Assembly: GCA_003152315.1 (NCBI GenBank)
Contig: PLZV01000031.1
Span: 1-64,000, forward strand
From: Verrucomicrobiota bacterium
GTDB lineage: Bacteria > Verrucomicrobiota > Verrucomicrobiia > Palsa-1439
Length of the DNA: 64,000 bases
Direction of reading: 5' to 3'
In this document: piece by piece, positions 16,295-24,524 of the stretch
Position numbering within the stretch: the first letter of the stretch is position 1
Layout: each line of letters starts with the position of its first letter
Notes under the pieces: model-generated
Told to the model about the DNA's origin: nothing
Seen by the model: the letters and a program-made list of their open reading frames with translations, nothing else
Databases searched by the model: none
Made by a program: the position numbers and the translations under genes

Positions 16295-17005
16295 TCAATT
16301 CTGCTGAATGGCCAGTCGTACGGCTTGGTCGTAGATCGCCTGCCCATCCGCGCCACAATGCGCAACAAATCCAGTGCGGAAGGCGGCCTGCTGGACCGGT
16401 AACGCACTCAGGATATACGACTTCAAGTACGCAACGAACTGATCCATGGTCACATGGTAAAGCTTCAGTTCACCACCCCATTGAAAGCCGGGTTGATAAT
16501 AGCCATCCGCATCTTGCGTGACGTACGGCTCGGACTGTGTGTCCGTAGCGGCAGTGTATCCCATTGAAGAATCCGCCGCGGAGTACGGGCCCAAATCGTA
16601 ATACCCGTAATCAGGATAATAGTAGTACGGCACCCCGTATGCGAAGATGATTACGCCACATCCATGTACAAAGTGATGGTCGAAATGCCGGCCATGAAGG
16701 TCAAAATGCCGACCGCCAAAATCGCCTCGCGGGCCAAACTCCCTCCGACCACCCGCGCCCCTCTCGCCGACAATGCCAGGGTGCCCAATGCCTCGCGGGT
16801 CGCCCATGTTCCTCTGATTAGGAACATTCACCCGCAGGGCAGGATCAATGTGGATCGTAGCCGGAGTAGCATGATCGATCAAACTACTGTTTCCGAAACC
16901 CGCTTGTGTACCCGCGGCTGGACCACCACTCATTCCCCTTTGTGCGTACGCCGAAGAGCCGGTTAAGATCAACTCGAGCAAAACACCCAAATACTCCCTT
17001 TTCAT
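16295..17005 (-). CDS. secreted Gly/Arg/His/Tyr-rich protein
   Basis: A 236-residue protein from ATG 17005, preceded by a purine-rich GGAGGAAGAAAGAAGG region. Starts with a signal peptide (cleavage likely after SAYA, about residue 21). It is followed by a disordered Gly/Arg/His segment (GGRREFGPRGDFGGRHFDLH, then a Tyr-rich YYYYPDYGYYDLG patch), and a folded C-terminal ~80 residues with a single Cys. Low-complexity secreted proteins of this type may coat the surface or bind metal through histidines. It is divergent from the pseudopilin gene, which shares the upstream region. Function unknown. Confidence 0.65.
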   Translation of the reverse strand: MKREYLGVLLELILTGSSAYAQRGMSGGPAAGTQAGFGNSSLIDHATPATIHIDPALRVNVPNQRNMGDPRGIGHPGIVGERGAGGRREFGPRGDFGGRHFDLHGRHFDHHFVHGCGVIIFAYGVPYYYYPDYGYYDLGPYSAADSSMGYTAATDTQSEPYVTQDADGYYQPGFQWGGELKLYHVTMDQFVAYLKSYILSALPVQQAAFRTGFVAHCGADGQAIYDQAVRLAIQQN

Positions 17006-17137
17006 ATACCTGTACCTTCTTTCTTCCTCCAATAAGTTAGACGCTTGAACGCAGTAGTTTGTTTCAGGATAAATGGCTGGACGCAAATAGCGCTTTCTGC
17101 AATCATTATCCGCGCTTATGAGACTAGGAGACTTGCA

Positions 17138-17806
17138 TTGAACCGCAAGGCATTCACCTTGATCGAACTGCTGGTCGTGATTGCGATCATTGGCGTTTTG
17201 GCCGCGCTGCTGCTGCCGGCCCTGGGTATGGCAAAGGCCAAGGCGGCTGCCGCCCGTTGTTGCTCCAATCTTCACCAGATCCACGTGGCGATGAGCCTGT
17301 ACGCGGATGAGAACAATGAACTGTTTCCCATCTCGGGAAACATGATTCCTTGGGACCAGACTGACCCAACTACGAAATGCCAAAGCTGGATGCAGCAGAT
17401 CTTCCCCTACACGAAGAGCAAGGCAATCTATCATTGCCCCCTGGATACGCGCTCGGATTTCAGCTATTTCAACGGCGCGCGGGCAGCATTTATCGCCGGG
17501 AACATGAACGATTTTGTCTCAGTTGATCGCCGCCGCATCGCGTTTCCGGCGGCGTATGTTTTGTCGGGAGACACTGGCGGCGCACTGGGGAGCGACAAAA
17601 ACACTTTTCAGGCCATCGATGCTGACAAGGATGACTACACGCAGAACTGCGTGGGTGGACCAACTGGCGGCGCTGGGGTGTGGATGGATTGGCAACGACA
17701 CGGCGCCGGCCAGAACCTGCTCTTCGCCGATGGGCACGTCCAGTGGTATGGTGGCTACGTCGCCAGCGATATGACCTTCCGCTACGACACCATGAGCCCT
17801 TGGTGA
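17138..17806 (+). CDS. type II secretion/type IV pilin-like protein with H-X9-DG motif
   Basis: A 222-residue pseudopilin. The start is TTG 17138, because AGGAG lies 7 bp before it and the product then begins with a short positive leader NRKAFTLIE. The prepilin cleavage and methylation motif F-TLIELLVVIAIIGVLAALL follows at once. The C-terminal HGAGQNLLFADG is the H-X9-DG signature typical of the very large pseudopilin families in Verrucomicrobiota, Planctomycetota and Lentisphaerae. Probably exported and processed by a prepilin peptidase not in this window; its role is unknown. The reading frame is open back to 17045, but without a ribosome site. Confidence 0.85.
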   Translation: MNRKAFTLIELLVVIAIIGVLAALLLPALGMAKAKAAAARCCSNLHQIHVAMSLYADENNELFPISGNMIPWDQTDPTTKCQSWMQQIFPYTKSKAIYHCPLDTRSDFSYFNGARAAFIAGNMNDFVSVDRRRIAFPAAYVLSGDTGGALGSDKNTFQAIDADKDDYTQNCVGGPTGGAGVWMDWQRHGAGQNLLFADGHVQWYGGYVASDMTFRYDTMSPW

Positions 17807-17926
17807 TAACCTCCCGTTACGACACGATTACAAGCTGGTAATATACTCCCTATCCGATTGACTTGAGGTTGTGCTTGCGGCAACCTGTGTCTCGGTGACG
17901 TTCGCGAGTCAGGTGCAACAGATGCC

Positions 17927-18826
17927 ATGAAGACTTCCCTACTGGCCATCACATTGATTGCCATGTTCTTCTGCCCTCGACGAAGCCTGTGTGCCGACCA
18001 GTTCTCCTCTCCAGCTTTACAACTTGCGCCGGCGACCAACGACGCCACAAGCGTGTCGGTGGGACGGAGAGACTATCTGCTGCCCTATCAAGATGAGAAG
18101 GGACCGAAGAAGTACCTGGAGTGGTTATGGAAAGATCCGGTGAATCTCCTCACCCGCCCGGCGTATTGGCATAGTGGCGAGTGGGAGACGTTTGGCATTG
18201 AGGCCGGCATTACCGGTGCGCTCTTCCCCCTGGATAACACCGTGCGCGACTTTGTCCACGAAAACAAAACCGCGTCACTCGACGACGGCTTGAATACTGT
18301 TCGCGCAATTACCGGCGACGGCGCTTACTACTTCGCCGCGAGCGGAGCGATCTTTGGCTCCGGGCTGATCGTGCAAAACGAGAAACTGGCCGACTCCGGT
18401 TTTTTGGCGTTCGAATCGGTCGCCTACGCCGGCGCTTTGGAAGAAGGAATTAAGTTCGTTACAGGACGGAAACGACCGAATTCAGGCACGAACCAATATC
18501 AGTTTCAAGGACCCGGCGGAAAGGCATTCAATTCATCGTTCGTCTCAGGAGAATCGACCGTGGCCTTTGCCTTCGCTTCCAGTGTCAGCGAAGTCTGGCA
18601 AAATCCCTGGGTCACCTGGCCTTTGTATGCGTTCGCCGGCGCTGTCGGTGCTCAGCGGATTACCGATAACAAACATTGGCTCAGCGACGTCGTCGGCGGC
18701 GCGCTTCTTGGTAATGCCGTCGGCAAGAACATCGTCCACTTGCATTATCGGCGCAACGTGGACGGCGTGCTCCAACCGTATGTCACTCAAGATACAGTGG
18801 GCTTGCAAATGACCTGCCGGTTTTGA
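17927..18826 (+). CDS. PAP2-type phosphatase with altered motif 2
   Basis: A 299-residue protein with a signal peptide (about residues 1-23). The type 2 phosphatidic acid phosphatase motifs are partly present: KFVTGRKRP (K-x6-RP, about 182-190), FVSGEST (about 207-213, in place of PSGH) and RITDNKHWLSD (R-x5-H-x3-D). The catalytic-type histidine of motif 2 is glutamate here, so classical phosphatase activity is doubtful, although motif 1 and motif 3 are intact. Periplasmic or membrane-associated lipid-phosphate metabolism would be the expected setting. Confidence 0.8.
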   Translation: MKTSLLAITLIAMFFCPRRSLCADQFSSPALQLAPATNDATSVSVGRRDYLLPYQDEKGPKKYLEWLWKDPVNLLTRPAYWHSGEWETFGIEAGITGALFPLDNTVRDFVHENKTASLDDGLNTVRAITGDGAYYFAASGAIFGSGLIVQNEKLADSGFLAFESVAYAGALEEGIKFVTGRKRPNSGTNQYQFQGPGGKAFNSSFVSGESTVAFAFASSVSEVWQNPWVTWPLYAFAGAVGAQRITDNKHWLSDVVGGALLGNAVGKNIVHLHYRRNVDGVLQPYVTQDTVGLQMTCRF

Positions 18827-18862
18827 ACTGCATTTGCTCGATGCTCAGGTAGAATAGTCCGC

Positions 18863-19360
18863 ATGTGGCAGCTCTCTTTACCGTGGTGGGAATTCATCGT
18901 CCGCGCGCTCATCGTTTACGGATTCCTCGTCGTGCTACTGCGCCTGACCGGCAAACGGCAGGTCGGCCAACTCGCGCCGTTCGACCTGGTCCTGTTGCTC
19001 GTTCTCAGCAACGCCGTCCAGAATGCCATGAACGGCGGGGACAACTCCGTGCTGGCCGGTATCCTCTCGGCTTGCACGCTCGTGCTCGTCAATTATCTGG
19101 TCGGTCTCGCCGCCTACCGGAGTAAGAAGGTGGAAGCTCTCATTGAAGGCCGCCCCGAAGTCCTCATCCACAACGGCAGGTTGTATGAAGAAGTTTTGGT
19201 GCGCGAGAAACTGACGCACCATGAGTTGAGCGCCGCCTTGCGCGCGGCCGGTTGCAACGAAGTCGCCGAAGTTCATTGCGCCATGCTCGAGAACAATGGT
19301 CAGATCAGCGTCGTCGCCAAGAAGGACGTCGCCGCCACGACGATCACTCCGCGCCCTTGA
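18863..19360 (+). CDS. DUF421 (YetF-like) membrane protein
   Basis: A 165-residue protein: helices at about residues 8-30, 38-54 and 60-80, then the conserved cytoplasmic domain with RPEVLIHNGRLYEEVL, LTHHELSAALRAAG and EVHCAMLENNGQISV. These are the DUF421/YetF hallmarks. The function of the family is unknown; Bacillus members affect spore and membrane properties. Its end overlaps the convergent gene by 17 bp. Confidence 0.9.
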   Translation: MWQLSLPWWEFIVRALIVYGFLVVLLRLTGKRQVGQLAPFDLVLLLVLSNAVQNAMNGGDNSVLAGILSACTLVLVNYLVGLAAYRSKKVEALIEGRPEVLIHNGRLYEEVLVREKLTHHELSAALRAAGCNEVAEVHCAMLENNGQISVVAKKDVAATTITPRP

Positions 19361-19886
19361 ACTGATCCTGTTTATTCTTGAACAGCACGTTGAATGTTGT
19401 CAAAGAACCATACGACCGCGTTATGTACTGCTGGAATTCCACCTTGTCCGCATCGCTCAATTTCTCATGGCTGTTGATCTTCTGCTCCAGCACGCGCAGG
19501 TTGTTGCGGAGCATCACGACCTTGTGGAAGAACACATCCAGCGGCACTTCCTTGGCCTGCAAGCTCTGGTCCGCGGGATGAAGCATCAGCCGCCCGCCAT
19601 GCCACCGGCTCCCCAGTTGCTCCACCACATCTCCCGGCTTCTGTACGCCGAGTTCATCGAGCAACACGCGCGTCACCTTCTCGACGAACTGCTCCAGCGG
19701 CATCTCCAGTCCGCTCACTGATGTCCGTGCTTCCGCCGGTTTGAGGTCGCTCGTTTCGGGCGCAATCGTTCGTGCTGCGTCATTGAAACGAATCTCCGCC
19801 ATGTTCTCCGTGATGGATTTAACCGTGCCCAGCCCGTGTTGCGGATGCAAGACTTTCATTCCTACGTGCAATTCCTGGATTTTCAT
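19344..19886 (-). CDS. CarD-like N-terminal domain protein downstream of pgi
   Basis: A 180-residue protein from ATG 19886. The first ~45 residues (LHVGMKVLHPQHGLGTVKSI, then AEIRFNDAARTI) resemble the Tudor-like RNA-polymerase-interaction domain of CarD/TRCF proteins. The remaining helical region ends with a charged tail and has no DNA-binding motif that I recognise. Located 10 bp after pgi on the same strand. Could modulate transcription, but the CarD similarity is confined to a short stretch. Confidence 0.6.
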   Translation of the reverse strand: MKIQELHVGMKVLHPQHGLGTVKSITENMAEIRFNDAARTIAPETSDLKPAEARTSVSGLEMPLEQFVEKVTRVLLDELGVQKPGDVVEQLGSRWHGGRLMLHPADQSLQAKEVPLDVFFHKVVMLRNNLRVLEQKINSHEKLSDADKVEFQQYITRSYGSLTTFNVLFKNKQDQFKGAE

Positions 19887-19896
19887 AAGGTGTCTC

Positions 19897-21540
19897 TTAC
19901 TTCGTGTTTCCCTTGAGTTTGCGGTAGCGACGGATGAGCGTGTTCGTGGAACTATCATGGCTCAGCGGCGACTCACTCGCAGGTTGCAGCTCGGGTGTTA
20001 TCCGTCGGGCCAATACCTTCCCCAATTCCACTCCCCACTGATCGAAGGAATCGACATTCCAAATCACGCCCTGCGTGAAGACCGCGTGTTCGTAGAGCGC
20101 CACGAGTTTGCCAAGCACTTCGGGAGTCAGTCGCTCAATGAGAATGGTGTTCGATGGACGGTTCCCTTCGAAAACCCGATGCGGCACCAGCCAATCTGGC
20201 GTTCCTTCGGCCTTGACCTCCGCCGCGGTCTTGCCGAACGCCAGCGCCTCGCTCTGCGCCAACAAACTCGACATCAACAAATCGTGATGCTCGCCCAGCG
20301 GATTCAGCGTCTTGCAGAAGCCGATAAAGTCGCAAGGAATCAGTTTCGTCCCCTGATGAATAAGTTGGTAGAACGAATGTTGCCCGTTCGTGCCCGGTTC
20401 GCCCCAGAAAATCGCGCCCGTCTGGTAATCCACGTGCGCCCCTTCGAGCGTCACGGATTTGCCGTTGCTCTCCATCGTCAACTGCTGCAGATACGCGGGA
20501 AACCGCTTCAAGTACTGGTCATACGGCAGAACCGCGACCGTCTGCGAACCAAAGAAATTGTTGTACCACACGCCGAGCAGCCCCAGGAGCGCGGGCAGGT
20601 TTTTGTTGAATGGTGCGGCCCGAAAATGCTCGTCCATCGCGTGGAAGCCCGCCAGCATGGCGCGGAAGTTATCAGGTCCAATGGCCAGCATCGTCGAGAG
20701 TCCGATCGCCGAGTCCATCGAATAGCGTCCGCCCACCCAATCCCAGAAACCGAACATGTTAGCCATGTCGATGCCGAACTTCGCCACCTCCTGCCCGTTG
20801 GTCGATACCGCCGCGAAGTGCTTCGCCACGGCCTTCTCGTTGCCCAATTGCTTCAAGGCCCACTGTCGCGCCGTGAGCGCGTTGGTCATCGTTTCCTGTG
20901 TCGTGAACGTTTTCGACGACACGATAAACAACGTCTCCTCAGCCTTGAGATCATGCGTCGCCTCGGCAAAGTCCGTCCCGTCCACGTTGGAAACAAACCG
21001 AAAAGTCAGATCGCGCTGGCTGTAGTGGCGCAGTGCCTCGTACGCCATCACCGGCCCGAGATCCGAGCCGCCAATCCCAATATTGATAACGTTGCGAATC
21101 CGCTTGCCGGTGTGCCCTTTCCAGCCGCCGCTTCGGACACGGTTGGCGAAATCCGCCATCCGATCCAATACTTCGTGCACCTTCGGCACCACATTCTCGC
21201 CATCCACCAGGATCGACTGCTCGCGCGGCGCGCGCAACGCCACGTGCAACACCGCGCGCTTCTCCGTCACATTGATCTTCTCGCCGCCAAACATCGCCTC
21301 GATCCGCGCCCGCAAGCCGCACTCCTCGGCGAGCGCGACCAGCAGCCGAATGGTTTCCTCGTTGACCCGATTCTTCGAGTAATCGAAGTACAGCCCGACA
21401 TCCTCAACCACCAGCCGCTCACCGCGCTTTGGATCATCTGCAAAAAGCTGCCGCAGGTGAACATCCTTGATCTTCTGGTAATGCGCGCCTAGCGCGCGCC
21501 ACGCCGGCCGCTGTGTGAGAGAAGATGTGCTCGTTGCCAT
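19897..21540 (-). CDS. pgi: glucose-6-phosphate isomerase
   Basis: A 547-residue phosphoglucose isomerase converting glucose 6-phosphate and fructose 6-phosphate in the cytoplasm. Visible signatures are [24 protein letters not shown], the active-site region [19 protein letters not shown] and the C-terminal [14 protein letters not shown]. The length matches the long bacterial/eukaryotic form. The CarD-like gene follows after 10 bp. The ATG at 21540 is retained, as the N-terminus aligns with the usual WxxL start. Confidence 0.97.
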   Translation of the reverse strand: MATSTSSLTQRPAWRALGAHYQKIKDVHLRQLFADDPKRGERLVVEDVGLYFDYSKNRVNEETIRLLVALAEECGLRARIEAMFGGEKINVTEKRAVLHVALRAPREQSILVDGENVVPKVHEVLDRMADFANRVRSGGWKGHTGKRIRNVINIGIGGSDLGPVMAYEALRHYSQRDLTFRFVSNVDGTDFAEATHDLKAEETLFIVSSKTFTTQETMTNALTARQWALKQLGNEKAVAKHFAAVSTNGQEVAKFGIDMANMFGFWDWVGGRYSMDSAIGLSTMLAIGPDNFRAMLAGFHAMDEHFRAAPFNKNLPALLGLLGVWYNNFFGSQTVAVLPYDQYLKRFPAYLQQLTMESNGKSVTLEGAHVDYQTGAIFWGEPGTNGQHSFYQLIHQGTKLIPCDFIGFCKTLNPLGEHHDLLMSSLLAQSEALAFGKTAAEVKAEGTPDWLVPHRVFEGNRPSNTILIERLTPEVLGKLVALYEHAVFTQGVIWNVDSFDQWGVELGKVLARRITPELQPASESPLSHDSSTNTLIRRYRKLKGNTK

Positions 21541-21590
21541 GCGAATGTTGTACCGGTAATTTGTGTTGGAGAAAAGCTTAACCAGTTAAC

Positions 21591-22082
21591 TCACGCCGCT
21601 TCCTTGAGCAACGCATCCACATCCAGCGGGTGCGTAAACATTGCCACACCGCCGTCAGGCGAACGCGGCCACTGCTCTTTCGGGCGGTCCCAATAAAGTT
21701 CCACGCCGTTGCCATCCGGGTCGCGCAGGTAGAGCGCCTCGCTCACGCCGTGGTCGGAAGCGCCTTCGAGCGGAATCCCCGCCTTCACGAGACGGCGCAA
21801 CGCATCGGCCAGAAGCGCCCGCGTCGGATAAAGAATGGCGAGGTGATAGAGCCCGGTCGTACCCGGTTCCGGCGGCGATCCACCTTCACTCTCCCACGTG
21901 TTCAGGCCGATATGATGGTGATAATCGCCCGCCGAGATGAACGCGGCACTGTTCCCGAAACGCTGCGTCACCTCGAAGCCGAGCACATCCCGATAAAACG
22001 CCAGCGCCCGCTCCAGGTCGGCCACCTTGAGATGGACGTGGCCGATTCTGACTCCCGGATCGATGACTTGTGGTGATTTCAT
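21591..22082 (-). CDS. VOC family (glyoxalase/dioxygenase-like) protein
   Basis: A 163-residue vicinal-oxygen-chelate protein. Two beta-alpha-beta modules: IGHVHLKVADLERALAFYRD (metal-ligand type His at about 17) and GLYHLAILYP (about residue 79), with the metal-binding Glu in NGVELYWDRP. YHHHIGLNTW between them is typical of the catechol-2,3-dioxygenase-like subgroup. All three metal ligands seem present, so it is likely an active metalloenzyme of unknown substrate. Confidence 0.88.
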   Translation of the reverse strand: MKSPQVIDPGVRIGHVHLKVADLERALAFYRDVLGFEVTQRFGNSAAFISAGDYHHHIGLNTWESEGGSPPEPGTTGLYHLAILYPTRALLADALRRLVKAGIPLEGASDHGVSEALYLRDPDGNGVELYWDRPKEQWPRSPDGGVAMFTHPLDVDALLKEAA

Positions 22083-22213
22083 CAGTCCACCGTAAATGCG
22101 ATTTTCTTACTGTTGATTCTCCCATTTCCGAAGAACTCCGTCGAGTCGGAACAGCCATCACCAACTTTTCTCTGGGCAAATGCCGCCACCTTGAGGCATC
22201 CTCCGCTACCGTG

Positions 22214-22492
22214 ATGAAACCCACCTGACTGGAAATGTTCAGCGACGGCGTGTTCGCGATCGTCATCACCATCATGGTGCTCGAACTCAAACCGCCCCAG
22301 GCCTGCAATCCCGATGCCCTGATGAAACTCCACACCGGAATCCGCCGCAAAAACCTGCTCGCCGTGACGATCTACGCAATCTCCATCCCCCTGGCCTGGG
22401 TCAACGTCCCCCTCTCCCTCGCCCTCATCGCCCTCCCCGCCGTCATGTATTTCCTCCCCAATCGCCGCGTCGAACAACACGCCGTCGAGTGA
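22214..22492 (+). pseudogene. TMEM175 family (DUF1211) ion channel remnant
   Basis: The sequence reads MKPT-stop-LEMFSDGVFAIVITIMVLEL, where families of this type have xRLEAFSDGVFAI. The codon before LE is TGA where CGA (Arg) is expected, a single transition. After KPPQA the frame jumps to CNPDALMKLHTGIRRKNLLA and then IPLAWVNVPLSLALIAL. That is the C-terminal end of the ~200-residue channel, so about 100 residues of the middle are missing. Both changes destroy the potassium-channel-type protein. The remnant borders the repeat-filled spacer at 22.5-23.6 kb. Confidence 0.75.
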
Positions 22493-22561
22493 ACCAAAAC
22501 CCCCGTCAGCTGAATTTGAGTCTTTTCTCACCCGCTGCTCCGTTTTAGATCGCCGAACGCT

Positions 22562-22630
22562 GTCACCCTGAGCTTGTCGAGCCGAGTCAGACGAGACGCC
22601 GCTGTTGTTTGCGGCAACGGTCTCTGTCGT
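22562..22630. repeat. dispersed repeat, GTCACCCTGAG..TGTCGAG type
   Basis: GTCACCCTGAGCTTGTCGAG.. then GCCGAGTC.GACGAGACGC and AACGGTCTCTGTCGT. It shares its order of parts with 55212-55319. The first half is also related to the repeats around the GIY-YIG gene at 41.3 kb. Confidence 0.65.
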
Positions 22631-22691
22631 TCCGCCGCCTTCAATTGCACCCGACACGCCCCCGACCTTCCGCAACGTCGTTTGTCCGGCC

Positions 22692-22788
22692 AAACGAACC
22701 GGATTCATTTTTTTCGCAGTCACGTTGTAACTCCCTTCCGCATCGATGGTTCCGTAGAAAATAGACCCAAAACCAATCCGGTTCGTTT
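22692..22788. repeat. MITE-like element, copy 2 (97 bp)
   Basis: Same 14-bp terminal inverted repeats and exactly the same length as 247-343, with the shared outer flank CGCAGAAACGCATGTTTTTG. Confidence 0.8.
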
Positions 22789-22880
22789 CGCAGAAACGCA
22801 TGTTTTTGGGCTCCCCCTCATCCGCGATAGCCGGTCGTTGGTAGGGACGGCTGGCCCAGCCGTCCGCTGTCGATCCGTCG

Positions 22881-22950
22881 CCTCCGAATTGTAGGGCACG
22901 ATGCCCGTCGTTTAAATATCGCGCCGCGCCGATCATAAAATATCGCCCTT
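22881..22950. repeat. dispersed spacer repeat, GTAGGGC..GATGCC type
   Basis: Third copy of the unit at 1073-1140 and 1635-1700. Confidence 0.65.
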
Positions 22951-23018
22951 CCGAGCTGCACACAGCAGCGAGTCGCGCCGAAGCCTCGGCGAAGGCGGAC
23001 CGATGGGTTCGTTTTCGA

Positions 23019-23116
23019 AAACGAACCCACCTGCAAATCCCCTCTGCAAACGAGACAAGTTCATTTACACAAGGATGTTCCACAGAATTCCGACTCCAAA
23101 ATCGGTGGGTTCGTTT
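23019..23116. repeat. MITE-like element, variant copy (98 bp)
   Basis: Perfect 13-bp terminal inverted repeats AAACGAACCCACC / GGTGGGTTCGTTT; sister of 709-807. As there, an additional inverted terminus abuts the left end (23003-23031). Confidence 0.75.
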
Positions 23117-23291
23117 CGCAAAAACATATAGGGGCCCCCTTTGTGGGTAATGGCGCGGGCAGCCTGGCCTTCGTAGCGTCCTCGCGAAGTAGGCTCCCGC
23201 CCGCGTTTTCCGTCCCCGAGTTGAACAGGCGTCCCACCTGTACCCCGTTCCCGTCCCCTGGGAAGTTGCGTGTCCGCCCTCCACCCCTGAT

Positions 23292-23340
23292 CCCCTTGGA
23301 AAGCCTGCCCCGAATCCGTTTTCGGGGTTGTGTGTTCGCC
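23292..23340. repeat. dispersed repeat with CCCCGAA palindrome
   Basis: CCCCTTGGAAAGCCTGCCCC.. followed by a CCCCGAATCCG..TTCGGGG palindrome; relative of 1841-1910 and 55455-55515. Confidence 0.6.
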
Positions 23341-23582
23341 ATCCTGTCCGCCGAAGCCTTGGCGGAGGAGGAAGCATTCATCTTCCGCTCATTCTACCCC
23401 TCCGCCCCTACCCTGTCCAGCTAATTTATCGCCTACCGATACACCCCAACGAACTCCATTCCACAGTGTAGTTCTCCCCTTAAGTCGGGACGTCGGTGGT
23501 GTGCTATTGTGCCTGCACGCGTTGGGGATGTCCCCGCGCACAACCGCCGCCAAATAAGAGAGCGGATTGGCCTCCGGACCGG

Positions 23583-23906
23583 TCAACGGATGCTTTTCTT
23601 TTCAGCAATTTGCGCTCGCACGATCTCGCACAATCGTATCACCAGCTTGTCCTTCATGCCGTAATACGCGCACTGGCCGTTCTTCTCACGTTTCAGGATA
23701 CCGGCCATCGCCAGCAGGGCCAGGTGCTTGGAAACATTCGCCTGCGTCGAGCCGGTGGCCTTCACAATCTCATTCACCGTGCGCGGCTCGTGGCAGACCG
23801 ACTGCAGGATCTTCAGCCGCATCGGTTCGCCCAGCAGCTTGAATCGCCCGGCCAGGTGGCTCAATTCGTCCTCGGACAACGGGTGTAGTAGTTTTTTCTT
23901 TGACAT
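23583..23906 (-). CDS. ArsR family transcriptional regulator
   Basis: A 107-residue winged-helix repressor. Recognition helix region TGSTQANVSKHLALLAMAGI and wing REKNGQCAYYGM are visible. Cysteines are C38 (helix 2 region), C79 (wing) and C93 (last helix). A C38/C93 pair would be placed like the dithiol of persulfide-sensing SqrR/BigR-type ArsR proteins, though the spacing is shorter. It is divergent from the rhodanese / CoA-disulfide-reductase genes with only 27 bp between, so it very likely represses them and itself. Sulfur sensing is inference from the neighbours. Confidence 0.9.
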   Translation of the reverse strand: MSKKKLLHPLSEDELSHLAGRFKLLGEPMRLKILQSVCHEPRTVNEIVKATGSTQANVSKHLALLAMAGILKREKNGQCAYYGMKDKLVIRLCEIVRAQIAEKKSIR

Positions 23907-23927
23907 ATTACTATTTGGTTATATATT
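23900..23927 (+). promoter_or_regulatory. near-consensus promoter of the rhodanese operon
   Basis: TTGACA (23900-23905), a 16-bp spacer and TATATT (23922-23927). The -35 box lies across the arsR start codon on the other strand. The predicted transcript begins at or next to the ATG at 23934, and no ribosome-binding site exists, so the operon mRNA is probably leaderless. The AT-rich 27-bp gap is also the only room for the ArsR operator. Confidence 0.6.
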
Positions 23928-23933
23928 CATACC

Positions 23934-24524
23934 ATGATTATTGACGCAACGCAAACCGAAACTTCCATCAACCCGCGCGAACTGCACCGCCGCCTCGATG
24001 CCGGCCAGCCCGCTCGCTTGCTCGACGTGCGCACACCCGGCGAACACGCTGCCGCCCACGTTCCCGGCGCAACACTCATTCCCCTCGACGAACTCGATGC
24101 CGCCGCCTTCTGTCGTGAACGCGGCAGCGATGCCTCGCCGTTGTACGTGCTCTGCCAGTCCGGCGGACGCGCGCGTCGCGCCATCAAGAAGCTGGAGAGC
24201 GCTGGCGTGCACGGGTGTATCCTCGTGGAAGGCGGAACGCAAGCCTGGATCGACGCCGGGCTGCCCGTCGACCGCCGTGAAAGCCGGGTTCTCCCGCTCA
24301 TGCGCCAGGTGCAGATCGTCGTCGGCTCCCTTTCCGCCGTCGGTGCTGCGCTCGCCCTAACGGTCAACCCGCGCTTCGCCCTCATCCCACTCGTCACCGG
24401 CTGCGGCCTGCTTTTCGCCGGGCTGACGGGCCTTTGCGGGATGGCATTGCTGCTGGCCAAAATGCCATGGAACAAAACCTCATCCGTCAAATCCGCTTCC
24501 TGTTGCGCGACGGATTCCAAATGA
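23934..24524 (+). CDS. rhodanese-like domain protein with DUF2892 membrane tail
   Basis: A 196-residue protein. Residues ~10-115 are a rhodanese domain with the DVRTPGEHAAAHVPGA strand and catalytic loop CQSGGRA (C74). The C-terminal part is a two-helix DUF2892 membrane module (about 120-175), with VNPRFALIPLVTGCGLLFAG and TGLCGMALLL. The same build is known for E. coli YgaP, a membrane-bound sulfurtransferase. The active cysteine would carry a persulfide at the inner face of the membrane. The stop overlaps the next start (ATGA). Confidence 0.93.
   Translation: MIIDATQTETSINPRELHRRLDAGQPARLLDVRTPGEHAAAHVPGATLIPLDELDAAAFCRERGSDASPLYVLCQSGGRARRAIKKLESAGVHGCILVEGGTQAWIDAGLPVDRRESRVLPLMRQVQIVVGSLSAVGAALALTVNPRFALIPLVTGCGLLFAGLTGLCGMALLLAKMPWNKTSSVKSASCCATDSK

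Larger units (their letters stand above)
22493..23582. other. repeat-filled spacer (1.1 kb)
   Basis: No gene recognised. It contains the repeats at 22562-22630, 22692-22788, 22881-22950, 23019-23116 and 23292-23340, and a GACGGCTGG/CCAGCCGTC palindrome near 22847. It matches the composition of the spacers at 1-1300 and 54.3-55.5 kb. Confidence 0.7.

Noticed and set aside
19741-21492. 583-codon plus-strand frame
   Set aside because: Antisense shadow of pgi, which has clear family motifs on the minus strand.
22082-23377. 431-codon minus-strand frame
   Set aside because: Covers the TMEM175 remnant in antisense and then repeat DNA; not a protein.
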